From contig JACCTQ010000262.1 of NCBI GenBank assembly GCA_013812265.1, forward strand, positions 1 through 13,216: 13,216 nucleotides of DNA, in the 5' to 3' direction. Below the pieces are notes generated by a model. That model did no database searches and was not told where the DNA came from. It saw only the letters and a program-made list of their open reading frames with translations. Shown in pieces: positions 12,933 through 13,216 of the stretch. The DNA is from Actinomycetota bacterium. GTDB lineage: Bacteria; Actinomycetota; Thermoleophilia; Gaiellales; Gaiellaceae. Position 1 is the first letter of the stretch, and every line of letters begins with the position of its first letter. A program made the translations under genes and the position numbers.

Positions 12933-13216
12933 TTACCCAACCTGGAGGTATGTGTCCGGCGAGGCGCCGTGGTCGCCGGCGCAGATGAACGTGGTGATCG
13001 TGGCGCCTTCGCGATGCCGAAGAGCGCCGGTAGTGATGCCCAGACCGGCAACGGCGTGTCCGCCAGGTCGCAACGACGCAATGGACCGGGAGGATGTCCC
13101 GCTCGTCGTGGATTCTCGCGTCGGCGGTCCCGGTGTGATGGTCAGGCGGTGAGGACGATAGCGGCCTCCTTGGTCGGGGTGCGAGCGGCATCGCAGTGAC
13201 GGCGACTGTCGTGGTC
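12933..13216 (-). other. Partial leftward open frame, unrecognised, runs off window
   Basis: The minus strand has an open frame without stops from the window end to TAA at 12933-12935. Its last ~45 residues look protein-like: PGGHAVAGLGITTGALRHR, EGATITTFICAGDHGASPDT, YLQVG. The upstream part (RPHRLTITPGPPTRESTTSG) is low-complexity and may be in a wrong frame. I recognise no family. No start codon context can be judged, because the 5' end is outside the window. A GGAGGT at 12944-12949 on the plus strand leads only into short ORFs. I see nothing else in 12885-13216. Confidence 0.25.

Noticed and set aside
12944..12960. GGAGGT followed by ATG/GTG on the plus strand
   Set aside because: Spacing to either start codon is too short (0-3 nt). 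ATG gives a 12-codon Arg-rich ORF and GTG a 66-aa frame antisense to a more protein-like frame.
1..13216. CRISPR array, rRNA or complete tRNA
   Set aside because: No regularly spaced repeats, no rRNA-like stretches, and only a tRNA 3' half was found by eye.

Overview
The window is GC-rich accessory DNA, most likely from an actinobacterium-like host. Support for this is the high GC, frequent GTG/TTG starts, ATGA/GTGA gene overlaps, few clear Shine-Dalgarno sites, a perfect CGAAC-N4-GTTCG (Cheo-type) LexA box, and protein families I know mainly from Actinobacteria. The exact lineage cannot be read from the sequence. No housekeeping operon is present. The content looks like a genomic island of nuclease and defence-type genes with mobile-element debris at both edges.

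Left part (1-2435): the 5' end of an IS256/mutator-type transposase gene runs off the window edge with its IS end. Next is a leftward two-gene operon, an unrecognised 223-aa protein followed by an XRE-HTH/ImmA-IrrE fusion, with a doubtful third ORF behind it. The divergent intergenic region holds a LexA box and a possible leaderless promoter.

Middle part (2436-7046): a rightward superfamily I (UvrD/Rep-like) helicase gene has lost its C-terminal half where it meets, tail to tail at about 3414, a leftward DUF6946-like gene that has lost its stop. DUF6946 is the last gene of a tightly overlapping leftward run of four: a winged-helix + PD-(D/E)XK nuclease gene with three frameshifts, a possible uracil-DNA-glycosylase-fold protein, an unrecognised HPGGEH-motif protein, and DUF6946. 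A DUF6998-like gene (QxK nuclease-like motif, one frameshift) diverges from this operon. This is the best candidate for an undescribed multi-gene system, although the copy here is damaged.

Right part (7114-12400): a BglII/BstYI-like endonuclease (+), a DUF6308-like gene with one frameshift coupled by ATGA to an unrecognised 176-aa gene (-), an HNH protein (-), the remains of a tyrosine-integrase N-terminus (+), an unrecognised 277-aa protein (+) converging on a DUF488 protein (-), and a DUF3644/HEPN protein (+).

Right edge (12400-13216): a decayed small leftward ORF, then an attachment-site-like region. The 3' half of a tRNA-Thr(GGT) gene and its terminator are flanked on both sides by paired TATGGAGC repeats, with an imperfect inverted repeat to the left. 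A partial leftward frame runs off the window. The tRNA remnant's orientation implies that the integrated island lies to its left, i.e. most of this window.

Several genes are interrupted by single-base shifts, some in homopolymer or GC-dinucleotide runs. Without reads it is not possible to separate real decay from sequencing error.
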